64,000 nt of DNA from an uncultured Ilumatobacter sp. GTDB lineage: Bacteria > Actinomycetota > Acidimicrobiia > Acidimicrobiales > Ilumatobacteraceae. The notes under the pieces are model-generated. The model was not told the DNA's origin. It was given only the letters and a program-made list of their open reading frames with translations, and made no database searches. The position numbers and the translations under genes are program-made. Positions 53,748 through 63,000 of the stretch are shown piece by piece. The stretch lies in assembly GCA_938091165.1 (NCBI GenBank), contig CALKNK010000002.1, forward strand, positions 100,774 to 164,773, read 5' to 3'. Each line of letters starts with the position of its first letter. The stretch's first letter is position 1.

Positions 53748-55319
53748 GTGACCAGATCCGAGGGCGCTAACCACGAGGTGCGTCAGCGCTTGCTTGCAGC
53801 GATGTCGGTACTGCGTGAGGTCATCGCTGCCCCGGAAATTGCCAACGAGCTCAACGCTGACGAAAAAGCCGATTTCTTTAATGCGGCCGGCGATGTGTTC
53901 TGTCCCGACCCTGAGATTCGTCGACGCCGAACCAAGCTGCTGCAACAGCAACGACGCAATGAACGCACTCAACGCGATGAAAATGTACTGAGCGGCACCG
54001 GCATGCGTACGCTGCGCAGTAAGCCGGTGTTTACCACCCCCAACGTGTTCGCGCCGGGCGACTTTGAGCAGCGCGACGTCGCTGATGATCTCGATCAGCC
54101 GGCGTTTCGTGAGACGCTAGAGCCTCAGCACTGCTACATCTGCAAGGTCCGATACCACGAAGTGCACCACTTCTACGACCAGCTCTGCCCTAGCTGCGCA
54201 GCGCTCAACTACACAAAGCGCAGCGAGCTGGCCGACATGTCGGGGATGGTTGTGTTGCTGACCGGTGGCCGCGTGAAGATCGGCTACCAAGCGGGTGTCA
54301 AGCTGCTGCGCTGTGGGGCCAAGCTGATTGTGGCAACGCGCTTCGCGCGCGACGCTGCCGAACGGTATGCCGCAGAGCCCGACTTCGCCGACTGGGGTGA
54401 CCGACTCGAAATCTTCGGGCTCGACCTCCGCCACACCCCAAGCGTGGAGGCCTTCTGCACGCACCTCCTTAAGACGCGCACGCGACTTGATGCGATCGTC
54501 AACAATGCGTGCCAGACCGTGCGCCGACCGCCGAGCTTCTACGAGCACATGATGAATCGCGAAACAGCAGCACTCGAATTGCTGCCAGCTAATGTCCTGC
54601 AACTCGTCGGCTCGTACGAAACACTCCGCTCTGTCGCGCCGCCCCTCCCGCTCGGCGACGACGGAATGCCTGCGCCAAAACCCTCCGCTGCCGGGGCCAT
54701 CAATGTGCCGGGCCTTACTCGCGCTGCCGAGCTCTCCCAAACAGCGCTGCTGCCCGAGGACCACATGACCGTTGCTTCACTCTTCCCTGCAGGCCAGCTC
54801 GATCAAGATCTACAGCAAGTTGATCTCCGCGATCGTAACTCATGGCGGCTGCGGCTCCACGAAGTTTCAGCAGTCGAGCTTCTGGAGACACAACTGGTCA
54901 ATGCCGTTGCGCCGTTCGTGTTGAATGCCCGATTGAAGCCGTTAATGGAAGCTACCCCCGGGGAGCACAAACACGTGGTCAACGTGTCAGCTGTCGAGGG
55001 CCAGTTCTACCGATTGCGCAAGACCACCAAGCACCCGCACACCAACATGGCGAAGGCTGCGTTAAACATGATGACGAGGACGTCAGCGACCGACTATCAC
55101 GACTCGGGTATCAACATGAACAGCGTCGATACCGGCTGGGTTAGCGACGAGGACCCTGTTGCCATCGCCAAAGCCAAGATCGTGGAACAAGGGTTCCACC
55201 CCCCGCTCGACATCGTCGATGGCGCAGCGCGCATCGTCGATCCGATCATTAACGGATTGAACACTGGCACCCATGTGTGGGGCCAATTCCTGAAGGACTA
55301 CACGTCAACCGACTGGTAG
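53748..55319 (+). CDS. SDR oxidoreductase with N-terminal zinc-ribbon
   Basis: 523 aa, about twice the length of a classical SDR. Residues about 125-155 contain CYICKVRYHEVHHFYDQLCPSC, a two-CxxC zinc-ribbon-like module. The SDR domain follows: nucleotide motif TGGRVKIGYQAG (TGGxxxIGxxxA-like), NNACQTVRRP in place of NNAG, and a Tyr lacking the exact YxxxK layout (FYRLRKTTKHPHTNMAKAALN). This composite family occurs across bacteria and plants; substrate unknown. Confidence 0.85.
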   Translation: MTRSEGANHEVRQRLLAAMSVLREVIAAPEIANELNADEKADFFNAAGDVFCPDPEIRRRRTKLLQQQRRNERTQRDENVLSGTGMRTLRSKPVFTTPNVFAPGDFEQRDVADDLDQPAFRETLEPQHCYICKVRYHEVHHFYDQLCPSCAALNYTKRSELADMSGMVVLLTGGRVKIGYQAGVKLLRCGAKLIVATRFARDAAERYAAEPDFADWGDRLEIFGLDLRHTPSVEAFCTHLLKTRTRLDAIVNNACQTVRRPPSFYEHMMNRETAALELLPANVLQLVGSYETLRSVAPPLPLGDDGMPAPKPSAAGAINVPGLTRAAELSQTALLPEDHMTVASLFPAGQLDQDLQQVDLRDRNSWRLRLHEVSAVELLETQLVNAVAPFVLNARLKPLMEATPGEHKHVVNVSAVEGQFYRLRKTTKHPHTNMAKAALNMMTRTSATDYHDSGINMNSVDTGWVSDEDPVAIAKAKIVEQGFHPPLDIVDGAARIVDPIINGLNTGTHVWGQFLKDYTSTDW

Positions 55320-55605
55320 CCGACAAAGCGCACCCCGCTGAGCTTGGCGATGTTGTCATCCCCGGTGGCGAGTTCGTTCTGGCCTAATTCCGGCAGGTGA
55401 TCGTGGCCACACGCACTCGCTTATATCAACAAGAGTTGACCGAAACACTCATGAACATTGCGAGCGGTTAGGCCGCTGCTGCGGCGTCGCGTCAGACTCT
55501 GGGTTCTGACTTCTAGGTTGCGATCCCGGCCGGAAAGTTCTTGGAGACTCACATTCGAGTTGCCAGGCTCGCGTTGCACCACGTCTAACGCTTATCGTCG
55601 GCGAC
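55320..55605. other. Intergenic region
   Basis: 286 bases between same-strand genes; no gene seen. It presumably contains the aminotransferase promoter. Confidence 0.3.
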
Positions 55606-56697
55606 ATGACGTTGACCGATCGCATTCTCATGGGCCCCGGCCCATGCAATCCCTATCCCGAATCTGTACGCGCGCTCGGCAGGCCAATGCTTGGTCACCT
55701 TGACCCGGAGTTCATAGCCCTGCTCGACGAGACCAACGCTCGGCTGCGCACGGTGTTCGGCACCACGAACGCGTTGACATTTCCTGTGTCGGCAACGGGG
55801 TCGGCTGGGATGGAAGCCGCCATTGTCAACTTCGTCGGACCGGGCGACACCGTCGTAGTTGGCGTCAATGGCGTCTTCGGTGGGCGGATGGTCGACGTGG
55901 TCGGCCGGACCGGCGCCGACGCCATTGCCGTTGACCACGAATGGGGCCAACCGGTGGATGTCGAACGAATGCTCGCCGCTCATCCCAACCCTGCGATGTA
56001 CGCAATGGTGCACGCCGAGACCTCAACCGGCGTGCAGAGCGACATCGCAACAATGGGCGCGGCCAAAGGCGACGCGTTGTTGCTTGCGGACTGCGTCACG
56101 TCGCTCGGCGGTATTGATCTGCGCGTCGACGAGTGGAACATCGACATCGCCTACAGCGGTACGCAGAAGTGCCTCGGCGTCGCGCCGGGTCTGGCACCTC
56201 TGACTGTGTCAGACCGGGCAATCGAACGAATGTTGCCGAAGCCGCAGTCGTGGTATCTCGATCTGAACATGATTGCCGCGTACGTCACCGAATCCGGCGC
56301 CCGGGCCTACCACCACACCGCACCCATCTCAATGATCATGTCCTTGCACGCTGGCCTCGGCGCCGTGCTGGACGAGGGCCTCCAAGCAGTTCGCATGCGC
56401 CATCAAGCGGCCGGTGACGCGGTCAAGACTGGCATGAAGCAGCTTGGGTTTGAGTTGTTCGCCGCCGAGGGCTACCGGCTCGCACCGCTTAGCTCGGTCT
56501 TCATTCCAGAGGGACGCCTCGGTTACCAATCCGAGGCGCAGGTTCGCTCTCGGTTACTTGCGGAGTACGGCATCGAGATCGGTGGTGGACTCGGACCCGT
56601 CGCTGGCAAGGTTTGGCGGATCGGCACGATGGGTCATTCTGCGCGACTCCGCAATGTCACCACCCTGCTTGCTGCGCTGGCCGCCATCATCGACTGA
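55606..56697 (+). CDS. Alanine-glyoxylate / serine-pyruvate aminotransferase
   Basis: 363-aa class V PLP aminotransferase. MGPGPCNPYPESVRALGRPMLGHLDPEF is the family start, HAETSTGV and ADCVTSLGGIDLRVDEWNIDIAYSGTQKCLGVAPGL give the cofactor Asp and the PLP lysine in SGTQKC. It would use glyoxylate or pyruvate with alanine or serine. ATG at 55606. Confidence 0.92.
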   Translation: MTLTDRILMGPGPCNPYPESVRALGRPMLGHLDPEFIALLDETNARLRTVFGTTNALTFPVSATGSAGMEAAIVNFVGPGDTVVVGVNGVFGGRMVDVVGRTGADAIAVDHEWGQPVDVERMLAAHPNPAMYAMVHAETSTGVQSDIATMGAAKGDALLLADCVTSLGGIDLRVDEWNIDIAYSGTQKCLGVAPGLAPLTVSDRAIERMLPKPQSWYLDLNMIAAYVTESGARAYHHTAPISMIMSLHAGLGAVLDEGLQAVRMRHQAAGDAVKTGMKQLGFELFAAEGYRLAPLSSVFIPEGRLGYQSEAQVRSRLLAEYGIEIGGGLGPVAGKVWRIGTMGHSARLRNVTTLLAALAAIID

Positions 56698-56718
56698 GTC
56701 GTTGCTCGTCGGCGCAGT

Positions 56719-57942
56719 TCAGGCTTCCTGTTCCGTGACGTGTCCATCAGTAATAAGTTGGTCAATCGTCCCATCGTCGAAGCCCGCGCTGGCTAGGACC
56801 GAGCGGGTGTGTTCACCGACTCGTGGCGATGAGTGCTGTGGCGTTGTATCGACATCACGGATTCGCATTGGGGCTCGAACCGTCCGGTAGTCGCCGTGCT
56901 TGCGGTGCTCGATGGTCGGGAAAAGACCGATGGCCTCGGCCTGGGGATCAGCGGTGACTTCATGGAGCCCCAGGACTGGGCCCCAGATCAATCGATGTTC
57001 GTCGAAGATCGGACCCCAATCGTCACGAGACTTCGCAGCGAGTGCAGCGTCAACGGTTTCGACCAGTTCCGCCATGTGGTCAAAACGGCCTTTGATGTCT
57101 TGTAGGCGATCATCGTCAAGTAGGTGGTCGAGGCCGAGTGCAGCGCAGAAGCGGGGCCATGCGCTGGCTTCAGGCATATTGAACACGACCCAGTTGCCAT
57201 CCGCACACGGGTAACGGTTCGCAGTAGCGACGATCTGTTGCTGCCGGGAGCGACGGCGAACGGGCGCTTGATCGACAGCGGTGACTCCGTAGTCGGTTGC
57301 CAGCGTCCATGCCGCCGTTTCAAATAACGAAGTCTCAATAACCTGGCCCTTGCCGGTACGTTCAGCAAGTCGCAGCGCAGCGAGGATGCCACTAACCAAC
57401 GCTAGGCCGGTGGTGTGGTCGCCCTGCGCCGGCCGAGCCATCGGAACCTGTCCGTCGGCACCATCGCGCATCGAGTCATAGAGCCCTGACCGTCCGAAAA
57501 ATGCGGTGACGTCGTAGCCGGGGCGCCAAGCTTCGGGACCGTCGGTGCCATAGCCCGTGAGGGTTGCGTGGACAAGTTTGCTGTTGGTGGTGAAGAGTTG
57601 CTCCGGCGCCAGGCCGAACTTTTCTTGTCGGCGCTGCAACAAATTGCACAGGAACACATCTGCTGATTCACACAAGCGGTGCACGATGTCCCGACCTGGG
57701 CCAGATCCTAGGTCGATAGCGATCGACCGCTTGCCACGGTTGTCCACATCAAACTGGAAGTCGTAGCCCTTGAACGCGCCATTGATCTTGGCTGGCCGCG
57801 TCGTGTTACGCATCGGGTCGCCGGTAAGCGGCTCAATCTTGATGACGTCGGCGCCAAGGTCGGACAGAATCGCAGCTGCGCTGGGTGCGGCCATCCAACT
57901 GTCGATCTCTACGACGCATATGTCGTCGAGTGGCAGTGTCAT
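56719..57942 (-). CDS. CaiB/BaiF family CoA-transferase (class III)
   Basis: 407 aa from ATG 57942. VVEIDSWMAAPSAAAILSDLGADVIKIEPLTGDPMR is the N-terminal Rossmann region, NKRGKRSIAIDL-type segment is NRGKRSIAIDLGSGPGRDIV, and the catalytic Asp is in the RCGDHTTGL-like QGDHTTGLALVSGILAAL. Transfers CoA between acyl-CoAs and free acids. A longer frame upstream is not conserved-looking. Confidence 0.9.
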   Translation of the reverse strand: MTLPLDDICVVEIDSWMAAPSAAAILSDLGADVIKIEPLTGDPMRNTTRPAKINGAFKGYDFQFDVDNRGKRSIAIDLGSGPGRDIVHRLCESADVFLCNLLQRRQEKFGLAPEQLFTTNSKLVHATLTGYGTDGPEAWRPGYDVTAFFGRSGLYDSMRDGADGQVPMARPAQGDHTTGLALVSGILAALRLAERTGKGQVIETSLFETAAWTLATDYGVTAVDQAPVRRRSRQQQIVATANRYPCADGNWVVFNMPEASAWPRFCAALGLDHLLDDDRLQDIKGRFDHMAELVETVDAALAAKSRDDWGPIFDEHRLIWGPVLGLHEVTADPQAEAIGLFPTIEHRKHGDYRTVRAPMRIRDVDTTPQHSSPRVGEHTRSVLASAGFDDGTIDQLITDGHVTEQEA

Positions 57943-58254
57943 CCAACAACCGCAATGCAGGAGGCAAGGACAGGAACAGTGGCAACGAGAGGGACTTGCA
58001 TCGGTGCATCTTCTCAGACGTGCTGTGGGCCGAGAAAATATCTTCATGTGACATCCCATTGAGCATGACCGAAATCCCGGTTGGCTTGATCGTCATCGCA
58101 CCGCACCGCACCGGTGGCCGGATCCAACGGCGCATTGCCGGCCAAATGCTGCTCGGACGACATCTCGGTAGTGGTGCAGGAGCTAGCACCCCACTGATCG
58201 AGGGCTGTGCCATTGCTGGTCTCGGCTAGGTACGTCGTTACGCCAAGGCGGGGA
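57943..58254. other. Intergenic region without a supported gene
   Basis: 312 bases. Short frames on both strands (for example plus 58065-58229 opening MTEIPVGLIVIAPHRTGG, and a minus frame over the same bases) are each protein-like, but neither has a family match or a ribosome site; at most one can be real. Confidence 0.4.
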
Positions 58255-58944
58255 TTAGGAGTCTGTAGCAAATGCCTCGTCAACTTCGCCGTGATTTTGC
58301 GCTCCAACCAAGTTTGGATACAGAAGATCGAAGTCGGTGAGGATTTCGTCAAGCGGCAGCTCGTCGTAGGTTCCCCGTTCAGAGACGTACTCCATGTGTC
58401 GCTGACCTGATTGATCATAGGCATGCATCAATGCGTCGTCGGTCCCGTCGAAGTCAAGCACCTTGACGCCAAAGCGTTCACAGAGTTCGATGTTGAACGC
58501 AGAGCTGACCTTGAACCAGCGGTCACCGAGCAGCAACTCGCTGTATCCATGCCAGTAGAACAAATCGGTCCCCATCCGTTCCTCAAGCTTGTCGCTGGTG
58601 ATGTGGTTTCGGACGTCAGCGAAGCCGAGGCGGGCGGGGATATTCGCATGCCGTGCTGCGGCGGTGAGCAGCACTGCTTTAGGCACGCACCAGTTGGAGT
58701 CCGTCCCGACGATCGCGCTCGCCCGATAGTCGGCGGGATCCCGACTTAGCTCGTATGGGTTATAGCGGAAACCGTCACGGACGGCGAGAAACAACGTGAC
58801 CGCCGAAACCCTGGCGTCTTCGTGTGACACGCCGTCGAGTGCCTTGTCAACGAACCTGCCAACCTCGATGCTATCGGAGTCGATAAACCAGGTTGCTCGA
58901 GTGTGTGGGTCGTCGGCCATCTCCTCATCGTTCCAGATCAGCAC
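58255..58944 (-). CDS. Transglutaminase-like domain protein
   Basis: 229 aa from GTG 58944. The catalytic Cys is in SNWCVPKAVLLTAAARHANIPARLGFADVRNH and the His in WHGYSELLLGDRWFKVSSAFN; the third member is probably Asp in VLDFDGTDD. The ATG at 58920 is an alternative. Family members are proteases or amide hydrolases in bacteria. Function is unknown here. It is one of two papain-fold-like proteins in this window. Confidence 0.86.
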   Translation of the reverse strand: MLIWNDEEMADDPHTRATWFIDSDSIEVGRFVDKALDGVSHEDARVSAVTLFLAVRDGFRYNPYELSRDPADYRASAIVGTDSNWCVPKAVLLTAAARHANIPARLGFADVRNHITSDKLEERMGTDLFYWHGYSELLLGDRWFKVSSAFNIELCERFGVKVLDFDGTDDALMHAYDQSGQRHMEYVSERGTYDELPLDEILTDFDLLYPNLVGAQNHGEVDEAFATDS

Positions 58945-59053
58945 CGCAAGCTGCGAGTGGCGCGAGATTTCGAGATATCTCCAAACGATGTAGGCATGGT
59001 CGGCGATCGGGTAACGATCCGGGTCGGAGTGCCAGGCCCCGAAGCAGAATCCA

Positions 59054-59884
59054 CTAGGTGCCGAGCTGTCCGTTCACGCGCGTCCAGAGCATCGGGAAGA
59101 GCCGATGTTCCATCGGGGCTCCTTCAGCGATCTCAGCGGCGAGGCCGTCGAACGGTGGCGACGTTGTCCAACGACGCGGCGCATGGACCATATCATCTCC
59201 AAGGTAGCGAACCGACAGGACGCGTCGCCGATTAATGCCAGACACCCCACCCGAACCATGCACAGTCAGCATGTTGAAAAACACGGCGTCACCAGGTTCG
59301 AGTTCCCAGCCGAGCACCGTCCAACTGCCCGGCTCGTGCGCGTTGTCTGCTGCGAAGTCTGGAAGTTCCGCAAGGCTGCCGTCAGGGAACCACTTGGCCT
59401 CTTCGTCGAGGAAGGTGCGCGGCATGTACCACGGACCGCGGTGTGAGCCTGCGATGAATTCGAGGGTCGCTGACCGGTCAACTGGGTCGACCGGGAACCA
59501 CATGCTGGCGTTCTGCGTACCCGACACGTTGTAGTACGGCTGGTCCTGGTGCCAGGGGGTGCGCTGTTTGGTTCCAGGCTCCTTGACCAGCACATGGTCG
59601 TGGTAGAGCCGACTCGTGTCCGAGCCGCTCAGTTCCGCCGAAATTTCCGCGCCAGGAGATTCTCTGATAAACCGTTCCATTGAGGGCAGTCGGGACCAGT
59701 TGCAGAAGTCTTCGATGAATGCGCCGTCTCCGGCGGCGCTCGCACGCTTAGCTCGTGGCGAGAGATCAGCCAGGTTCGCTTCAATAGCATAGCGGGCTAA
59801 ATCAACATGTTCTTGCGTGAATGCTTGGCGGACACACACCGCGCCGTCAGCGGCATAATCTCCCTCAATCGTCCATCGTCCCAT
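59054..59884 (-). CDS. Phytanoyl-CoA dioxygenase family protein
   Basis: 276-aa Fe(II)/2-oxoglutarate-dependent oxygenase from ATG 59884. HxD is in TPWHQDQPYYNVSG, the distal His in NMLTVHGSGGVSG with a 2-oxoglutarate Arg in INRRRVLSVRYLGDD. Substrate could be a fatty acyl chain or another small molecule; the family is broad. It is divergent from the MaoC gene with starts almost back to back. Confidence 0.9.
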   Translation of the reverse strand: MGRWTIEGDYAADGAVCVRQAFTQEHVDLARYAIEANLADLSPRAKRASAAGDGAFIEDFCNWSRLPSMERFIRESPGAEISAELSGSDTSRLYHDHVLVKEPGTKQRTPWHQDQPYYNVSGTQNASMWFPVDPVDRSATLEFIAGSHRGPWYMPRTFLDEEAKWFPDGSLAELPDFAADNAHEPGSWTVLGWELEPGDAVFFNMLTVHGSGGVSGINRRRVLSVRYLGDDMVHAPRRWTTSPPFDGLAAEIAEGAPMEHRLFPMLWTRVNGQLGT

Positions 59885-59886
59885 GC

Positions 59887-60843
59887 ATGGCCAGTCTTCC
59901 ATCTGCGATATCAGTTCCGTCGACCGCAGTCGGCATTACTCTTACCAAAGCGATGCCTGTTCCCTCTGCACTTCTTGACCTGGCTGTCGACCCTGTTATC
60001 CATGACATTGATCTACGTTGGACAATGGCCTACGCCGCAGCGCTCGGCGATCACAATGATCGCTACTTCGACACAATGCGTTCCAACACTGTCGTTGCGC
60101 ACCCACTCTTCTCCGTCTGTCCAGAATGGAACGCCATCGTTGCGTCACGATCACAGTCGTCAACCATCGGCATGACCACCGCTGAGGTCCTTACCGGAGT
60201 TCACGCCACACACGACGTCACAATTCATCGCTTGGTTCGACCAGGCGATCGATTAACCACCCAGCTGCAAATAGTGGCGCTCACCGACATTGGTCCAGGC
60301 GCCAAGGCGACAACCCGCCTCATCACCACCGACGCCGACGGGCAAGAAGTTACCGCCACGACGCAGGACGCGATTTACCTTGGCATCCCAACCGATGGCA
60401 CCGATCATCTCGATCCGATGCCACCGACTGTCATCGCTGGCTCCAACCGAACTGGTGATCCGACAACCTTTAGCATCGACATCGCCGCAGGCGCTGCGCA
60501 TACCTATACCGATTGTGCGCGGATTTGGAATCCCATTCACACTGATCGAGCGGTAGCACAAGCAGCCGGACTACCCGACATCATTCTGCACGGAACCGCC
60601 ACATTGGCTCATGGCGTCACTGCAGTCGTTAACGCTCGTGCAAACGGGCGTCCCGAGTTGGTCCGCCGGATCGCTGGTCGGTTCGCTGCGATGGTCAGGA
60701 TGCCTTCGATGATCACGATCAATGTGTGGCCTGGCACGCTGACTCCAGATGGCACGACGACGGTTCCGTTCGAAGTATTAAACGCTCAAGGCGATGCAGC
60801 CGTGAGGGACGGCCTTATCGTGCTCGGCGAGCTACGCGAATGA
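59887..60843 (+). CDS. MaoC-like double-hotdog dehydratase
   Basis: 318 aa from ATG 59887 (ATG 59953 is the alternative and leaves more promoter room). The N-terminal hotdog has DIDLRWTMAYAAALGDHNDRYFD; the C-terminal one has the hydratase 2 motif in CARIWNPIHTDRAVAQAAGLPDIILHGTATLAHG. These hydrate trans-2-enoyl-CoAs in fatty acid oxidation or sterol side-chain breakdown. The LLM oxidoreductase follows by 52 nt. Confidence 0.88.
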   Translation: MASLPSAISVPSTAVGITLTKAMPVPSALLDLAVDPVIHDIDLRWTMAYAAALGDHNDRYFDTMRSNTVVAHPLFSVCPEWNAIVASRSQSSTIGMTTAEVLTGVHATHDVTIHRLVRPGDRLTTQLQIVALTDIGPGAKATTRLITTDADGQEVTATTQDAIYLGIPTDGTDHLDPMPPTVIAGSNRTGDPTTFSIDIAAGAAHTYTDCARIWNPIHTDRAVAQAAGLPDIILHGTATLAHGVTAVVNARANGRPELVRRIAGRFAAMVRMPSMITINVWPGTLTPDGTTTVPFEVLNAQGDAAVRDGLIVLGELRE

Positions 60844-60895
60844 GGCTTGGAGCGGGCTCCCCCGAACCACTCGGGCAATATTCGAGAATCTGCTG

Positions 60896-61702
60896 ATGAA
60901 GCACGCTTTGTTCCTGCCGCCATTCGGCGCGCTCGCCGATCCAGGACGACTAGTTCAACACGCAGTTGCTGCCGAGGGAGCAGGGTGGGACGCCATCTTC
61001 CTGTGGGACCACGTGTTGCGGCGCCCCGAAGAGCCCCAGGAAATTGCCGATCCCTGGGTGGCGATGGCCGCAATCGCAGCCGCAACCACTCGTATACGGA
61101 TAGGTCCCATGGTGACCCCGATCACTCGTCGACGTCCGATCAAACTCGCTCGGGAGACAACGACACTCGACCATTTGTCGAGTGGACGATTGACGCTCGG
61201 CCTCGGGCTGGGCGTTGACACCAGCCGTGAACTAACCGGCTTCGGTGAAATCGTTGACCCGCAGCTTCGCGGCCAACGACTCGATGAAGGCGCCGAGCTA
61301 CTTTGCGCGCTCTGGACCGGCGAAGAGGTCAACTTTCACGGAGAGCATTTCACTGCCGACTCGATCGTTGCGCTCCCACGCCCAGTGCAACAGCCGCGTA
61401 TCCCGCTGTGGTTTGCAGCGCGAGGCGGGGCCCGCAAACCAGCCGCACGCGCCGCCAGATTCGATGGCCTCTTTCCGATCGAGGTTGATGCGGCCCAACT
61501 CAGCGAAATGCTCGATGTCATACGTTCTATTCGGGGCAACTTGGAAGGGTTCGATGTAATCGTCAACCCGAGTGAAAAGATCCCGTATGCGACACTCGCT
61601 GACCATGGAGCAACCTGGGCGATAACAGGTCCAGCACCTGGCGACGCTGGCACCTTTGAGATGGCATCGTCGCCGCCTGGAAAGGCATTTGGGACTCGCT
61701 GA
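60896..61702 (+). CDS. LLM-class flavin/F420-dependent oxidoreductase
   Basis: 268-aa luciferase-like monooxygenase fold. WDAIFLWDHVL, TRIRIGPMVTPITRRRPIKLARETTTLDHLSSGRLTLGLGLG and the WFAARGGARKPAARAARFDGLFP segment are characteristic. It is shorter than typical 280-340-aa members but shows a complete N-terminal barrel half. Cofactor FMN or F420 cannot be decided from sequence alone. Same strand as and 52 nt after the MaoC gene. Confidence 0.88.
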   Translation: MKHALFLPPFGALADPGRLVQHAVAAEGAGWDAIFLWDHVLRRPEEPQEIADPWVAMAAIAAATTRIRIGPMVTPITRRRPIKLARETTTLDHLSSGRLTLGLGLGVDTSRELTGFGEIVDPQLRGQRLDEGAELLCALWTGEEVNFHGEHFTADSIVALPRPVQQPRIPLWFAARGGARKPAARAARFDGLFPIEVDAAQLSEMLDVIRSIRGNLEGFDVIVNPSEKIPYATLADHGATWAITGPAPGDAGTFEMASSPPGKAFGTR

Positions 61703-61828
61703 CTTCAGTCCGTCGGCCTTGCGCGTTGCTCAGGCCACACCTGACTTTTACCTTGCACCGGTTTCCTCCTCACCAGGGACTGTCATCGTTGCTGACATCG
61801 CCAACAACGTTCTGGAAAGGAACATGTC

Positions 61829-62800
61829 ATGAACAAGCAAGCCGTGATCCCCATCGTGATAGCGGCGCTTTTACTGGCCGCATGTTCTCAAGATTTTGCC
61901 GATCCGCTTCCGCCGACGTCAGCCGTGTCGAGTGCGGTAGACACGGGACAGGTGAGTTCGACTACTGCTGCGGCACCGACTTCGGCAGCACCGACCACCT
62001 CTACGGCCTCAACCACAACTACTTCGCTTGCCGAAACGCTAGTCCAAAGCAGCGTGGAAGGTCTGACGGTTCTGTACGCCGGACATAGTTTCGGTAGACC
62101 TTTCGCTCAGAAATTGGACGAGGCAACCCGCCTAGCTGAGATCGGCGGGCACGAACAGCGTGTCGTATTCCGCGGAGGCGAAAATGGCGCCCCACAGGCC
62201 ATGTGGGAGGATCCCGACGTCCAGACCCTCATCAAAGAACAGTTGGATGACAGCGCTGTGGATGTTGTGATCCTAATCTGCTGCTCGAAAGAGTTCCGCG
62301 AGACGGCCGGGCAAAGCGACCAAGAAGTCAGTGACCAGGCAATCCTCGAGATCGTTGCGTACGCACTCGCGCAGAACCCTGAGACACGGTTCGGTCTAGC
62401 TATGCCGTGGGCGGACTTCCCAAGTGAATACGCAACCAGCGATGAACACAGAGCAATTACCGATGCTGCCTACCTGCGATACCGGCAACTCGCCGAGAAC
62501 ATCAGCGACGCATCAAACGGTGCCGAAGTGTTTACGTTCTACCATGGCGCAGCGGTGTACGAACTGCGTTCCAGATTCGAGCGGGGCCTGATTCCAGAGC
62601 TCACGAATCTGGTCGGACCAAAGCAATCATCACTCTTTACCGACACCAAGGGCCATGCGGCCAATATGGCAAAAGATGCAGGAACGCTGATTTGGCTCAA
62701 CGCCATCTATGGAATCAACCCCCTGGACCTACCTCCTATCGAGGGGTACGCGGTTGATGTTCGAGAAATCGCTGCTTCAGCCTTGCCTAACTCTCTCTGA
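61829..62800 (+). CDS. SGNH-like lipoprotein
   Basis: 323 aa. Signal MNKQAVIPIVIAALLLAAC ends in a lipobox. A Ser/Thr/Ala-rich linker to about residue 70 precedes a globular domain with VLYAGHSFGRPF, which resembles block I of SGNH hydrolases (GxSxxx). ILICCSKEF and a late DTKGHAANMAKDAG with Asp and His fit the other SGNH positions. Substrate unknown, possibly acetyl groups on surface glycans. GGAAAGGAAC lies before the ATG. Confidence 0.72.
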   Translation: MNKQAVIPIVIAALLLAACSQDFADPLPPTSAVSSAVDTGQVSSTTAAAPTSAAPTTSTASTTTTSLAETLVQSSVEGLTVLYAGHSFGRPFAQKLDEATRLAEIGGHEQRVVFRGGENGAPQAMWEDPDVQTLIKEQLDDSAVDVVILICCSKEFRETAGQSDQEVSDQAILEIVAYALAQNPETRFGLAMPWADFPSEYATSDEHRAITDAAYLRYRQLAENISDASNGAEVFTFYHGAAVYELRSRFERGLIPELTNLVGPKQSSLFTDTKGHAANMAKDAGTLIWLNAIYGINPLDLPPIEGYAVDVREIAASALPNSL

Positions 62801-63000
62801 ACGCTGAGACCATGCTCACCATTTAAAGTCGGACAGTTTGATTCCCCGCCGGGCTGGCGAGGTGTCTTAATTTTCCGGGAACCGTGGTGCTCAGCAGCCG
62901 AATCATCTCGCTGCTGGCTTGCAGCTGATCGAACAACTTGGAGGCGGACGCGCCAGACTCTCCGCAGTTCCAAACCATCGACCTCCGGAGAGTCACCGAG

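Noticed and set aside
58065..58229. 54-codon plus-strand frame between CoA-transferase and transglutaminase-like genes
   Set aside because: Protein-like, but an equally plausible minus-strand frame covers the same bases and neither has a ribosome site or family.
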